The notes beneath the pieces are model-generated. The model ran no database searches. It worked only from the letters and a program-made list of their open reading frames with translations, and was not told where the DNA came from. Below are positions 61,876-64,000 of a DNA stretch of 64,000 bases, one piece after another (within the stretch, counting starts at the first letter, position 1; the number at the start of each line of letters is the position of its first letter). The translations under genes were made by a program, and so were the position numbers. The stretch comes from Proteus penneri (GTDB lineage Bacteria; Pseudomonadota; Gammaproteobacteria; Enterobacterales; Enterobacteriaceae): assembly GCF_003144535.1 (NCBI RefSeq), contig NZ_PHFJ01000004.1:62001-126000 (forward strand), written 5' to 3'.

Positions 61876-61903
61876 AAGCAGAAGGTATTAACCCTCTGCT
61901 TTC
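61876..61903 (-). terminator. sglT terminator
   Basis: AAAGCAGA / TCTGCTTT arms (with GGT/ACC extending them) and a T-run on the minus strand, about 55 bases past the stop. Confidence 0.8.
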
Positions 61904-61957
61904 TTCTTTTGTAGGATATTTATAGATTTAACGGATCAACAAATCATCACACTGTTA

Positions 61958-63592
61958 TTACCAGAACACAGCATAAAGCACACATAATATGACCATGATG
62001 GCATAGGAAGCGATGTTAAATCCGCTTTGTGTTTTAAAGGTTTTATCTGTTAATGTAATCGCCCCTACGCTGTCATCTGTTTTCGTTGAGGTTAAGCTCA
62101 CTAAACCAATCACGACGGTTGTAAACATAAAGGTGTACATCATTTGATCAAGGAATGGCATACCTAAAGGCATTAATTTTAGGAATAGAGCAAACGGTAT
62201 AGATAAGACCACACCAATAATCGCACCTTTTGCGTTTGTTTTTTTCCAGAATAAGCCTAATAGGAATACAGCTAAAATACCTGGACTTACTAAGCCAGTA
62301 TATTCTTGAATATATTGGAATGCCTGATCGATACCACCCAATAATGGTGCGATAAAACAAGCAATAATCAGAGCAATAACCGCACTGATACGCCCCACAT
62401 TCACTAAACGCGTTTCAGAAGCTTTAGGCCCGACATATTCTTTATAAATATCCATCGTGAAGATAGTCGCGATAGAGTTAAGCATAGAGGCCAAAGATGA
62501 AACTATTGCAGCAGCAAGTGCAGCAAAAACAACACCTTTTGCACCTACTGGTAAGAACTGAGTTAACCAAGGATAGGCTTTATCTGCTTGTGACAACGTT
62601 GGAATATGCGCTTGTGCCATTGTCCCTAAGCCCGCCATTAATTCAGGGTTAGTTGTAATAACAAATGCAGCAATTCCCGGAACAACCACAAGAACAGGAA
62701 CAATTAATTTTAAGAATGCAGCAAACACGAGTCCTTTTTGTGCTTCATTGATAGATTTAGCAGCTAAGGCACGCTGAATAATATATTGATTAAAGCCCCA
62801 ATAATAAAGGTTAGCAACCCATAAACCACCAATTAGCACAGCGATACCCGGTAAGTTCATAAACTGCGGGTTATCTTTTTCTAAGATCATTTTAAAGTGA
62901 TCTGGCGCGGCTTGTGTCATTTTGCTTAAGCCTTCCATGATCCCGCCATCACCACCGATATAGCTGACCGCTAATACCGAGGTAAATAAACCACCAAGGA
63001 TAAGGAAGAACACTTGTACTACGTCTGTCCATGCAACAGCAGAAAGTCCACCATAAAGTGAATAGATAACCGCAAATAATGCTAAACCAATAATGGCATA
63101 CATCATTGGTACACCTAAGATGGTTTCTAATGCCAATGAACCTAAATAAAGTACCGATGTTAAGTTAACAAAGATAAACAATGCCAACCAGAACACGGCA
63201 AGAATGGTTTTTAAGTTACGGCTTTTAAAGCGATTCTCGACAAATTCTGGAATGGTATAAATACCTTTTTCGATAAAGACAGGTAAAAAGTATTTAGCAA
63301 CAATAATTAATGTCAGCGCTGCCATCCATTCATAAGAGGCGATAGCAAGACCAATGGAGAAACCAGAACCTGACATACCAATAAATTGTTCTGCTGAAAT
63401 ATTCGCGGCAATAAGCGAAGAACCAATTGCCCACCAAGGAAGGGTTTTACCTGCTAAGAAATAATCCTTTGTTCCTTTTTTCTCACCATCCTTTGAACGA
63501 GAAACCCACAATCCTAGACTAATAATGATGACGACATAGAGGGCAAAAATTGCATAGTCTATTGTGCTTAATCCAACACCTTCTGTATGCAT
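61958..63592 (-). CDS. sglT: Sodium/sugar symporter (SSS family, SglT type)
   Basis: 544 residues, 14 membrane helices. Very like the Vibrio sodium/galactose symporter: NISAEQFIGMSGSG (sugar-binding Gln), SYEWM (Glu), YYWGFNQYIIQRAL (Asn), AFLKLIVP (Lys), and the sodium-site AAAIVSSLASML. All binding residues are present, so galactose or glucose uptake with Na+ is likely. GalR-type operators in the upstream region and a GalR/LacI gene beyond them fit a galactose role. Confidence 0.92.
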   Translation of the reverse strand: MHTEGVGLSTIDYAIFALYVVIIISLGLWVSRSKDGEKKGTKDYFLAGKTLPWWAIGSSLIAANISAEQFIGMSGSGFSIGLAIASYEWMAALTLIIVAKYFLPVFIEKGIYTIPEFVENRFKSRNLKTILAVFWLALFIFVNLTSVLYLGSLALETILGVPMMYAIIGLALFAVIYSLYGGLSAVAWTDVVQVFFLILGGLFTSVLAVSYIGGDGGIMEGLSKMTQAAPDHFKMILEKDNPQFMNLPGIAVLIGGLWVANLYYWGFNQYIIQRALAAKSINEAQKGLVFAAFLKLIVPVLVVVPGIAAFVITTNPELMAGLGTMAQAHIPTLSQADKAYPWLTQFLPVGAKGVVFAALAAAIVSSLASMLNSIATIFTMDIYKEYVGPKASETRLVNVGRISAVIALIIACFIAPLLGGIDQAFQYIQEYTGLVSPGILAVFLLGLFWKKTNAKGAIIGVVLSIPFALFLKLMPLGMPFLDQMMYTFMFTTVVIGLVSLTSTKTDDSVGAITLTDKTFKTQSGFNIASYAIMVILCVLYAVFW

Positions 63593-63632
63593 AATATTTT
63601 CCTTTCAGACCCATAGAGAGAGTAGATTTTCA

Positions 63633-63648
63633 ATGTAAACGTTTTCAC
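63633..63648. promoter_or_regulatory. GalR-type operator 1 upstream of sglT
   Basis: ATGTAAACGTTTTCAC, 15 of 16 positions against GTGNAANCGNTTNCAC, about 40 bases before the sglT start. Confidence 0.78.
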
Positions 63649-63911
63649 AATCTTTTTCCGTTACTCCGTTCACAAATTTATCGCTTATGTTACGTAAATG
63701 GATCACAAAATAAGAAAACAAACGATTACCATGGCGAGCAAAGCAAAATTTAAGCTTAAAATACAATGATAGCTTTATTTAATAAATTTCAGACTCTCAA
63801 ATAATCGTTTAAAAAGGCCTTAAAATGATAACGATTACACAGGTTAATTAAGTTTGACCTCTTAATGTGAAAACCATTAAGAGGATAGACTAGATTAAAA
63901 AGTAAATAAGG
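63649..63911. other. sglT / regulator intergenic region
   Basis: About 260 bases between two genes on the same strand, holding the sglT promoter and further operator-like sites. No gene. A weaker operator-like AACAAACGATTACCAT lies at about 63718. Confidence 0.5.
63825..63840. promoter_or_regulatory. GalR-type operator 2
   Basis: Minus strand GTGTAATCGTTATCAT, two mismatches from GTGNAANCGNTTNCAC. Two operators about 190 bases apart would allow looping, as in the E. coli gal operon. Confidence 0.65.
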
Positions 63912-64000
63912 TTATTTAGAGAGGTGACTAAGATTAAAAACAGAATTACGTTGAACTAATGTGGGTGAAAAAATACGTTGTTTTTGTTCGAGGATTTCAC
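63912..64000 (-). CDS. C-terminus of a probable GalR/LacI family regulator (partial)
   Basis: The last 28 codons of a minus-strand gene that continues beyond the window: EILEQKQRIFSPTLVQRNSV, then FNLSHLSK and TAA. The segment RIFSPTLVQRNSV matches the usual end of GalR/GalS-type repressors (PxLVxRxSV). Its position upstream of sglT, and the GalR-like operators between them, make it the likely regulator. Confidence 0.7.
   Translation of the reverse strand, partial: EILEQKQRIFSPTLVQRNSVFNLSHLSK

Noticed and set aside
63680-63712. CRP site upstream of sglT
   Set aside because: One good half (TGTGATC on the minus strand) but the other half does not match TCACA at the required spacing.

Overview
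The window is an ordinary chromosomal stretch of a low-GC gammaproteobacterium, almost certainly a Proteus (P. mirabilis or a close relative). The evidence is a five-gene chaperone-usher operon in the PMF order (pmfACDEF), AT-rich intergenic DNA, and enterobacterial core gene blocks (rnc-era-recO-pdxJ-acpS, lepA-lepB, rpoE-rseABC, smpB-ssrA) with proteins close to their E. coli counterparts. No rRNA operon, CRISPR array, transposase or integrase gene was found.

Layout. 1-6.1 kb: purL (minus, PurR box in its promoter) and mltF. 6.1-12.5 kb: an 800-bp regulatory region and pmfACDEF. 12.5-32.5 kb: core genes: tadA, yfhL, the rnc operon, lepA-lepB, the sigma-E operon with a sigma-E promoter, trmN, srmB, grcA with a perfect FNR box, ung, grpE with a sigma-32 promoter, nadK, recN with LexA boxes, bamE, rnfH-ratA. 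32.5-33.6 kb: smpB and ssrA (tmRNA). 33.4-37.2 kb: an accessory mosaic behind ssrA made of broken pieces: a frameshifted membrane-protein gene, the 3' end of a tRNA-Pro(GGG) gene with its terminator, a holE (DNA polymerase III theta) gene cut off after about 44 codons, a GC-rich foreign segment with an unrecognised 222-residue protein with an acidic Gly/Asp tail, and a phage tail-fibre gene with an in-frame TGA. 37.3-41.1 kb: hprR-hprS-msrP-msrQ, a peroxide/hypochlorite-type two-component system next to the periplasmic methionine sulfoxide reductase it controls in E. coli, with a TGACAA-N2-TTGTCA box before msrP.

41.2-47.4 kb: a 48-codon remnant of a TonB-dependent receptor, a PhzF-family gene, a histidine phosphatase, a chemoreceptor with a FliA-type promoter, and an mdaB / LysR regulator / YgiN-like quinone-metabolism group. 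47.4-49.4 kb: 2 kb without a credible gene, including a very A-rich tract. 49.4-53.9 kb: L-lactate uptake and oxidation (lldP, lutABC). 54-58.3 kb: small accessory genes, a 29-codon candidate membrane micropeptide, a DUF1287 gene frameshifted in an A8 run, and a YcaD-like MFS transporter. 58.7-61.8 kb: a periplasmic siderophore-esterase-like hydrolase and a TonB-dependent receptor split by a frameshift in an A7 run, behind Fur-like boxes. 61.9-64 kb: an sglT-type sodium/sugar symporter with GalR-type operators and, running off the right edge, the C-terminus of a probable GalR/LacI regulator.

The most unusual part is the ssrA-hprR mosaic. Several broken genes here (frameshifts in A-runs, one TGA) could be real decay or sequencing error; raw reads or related genomes would decide.
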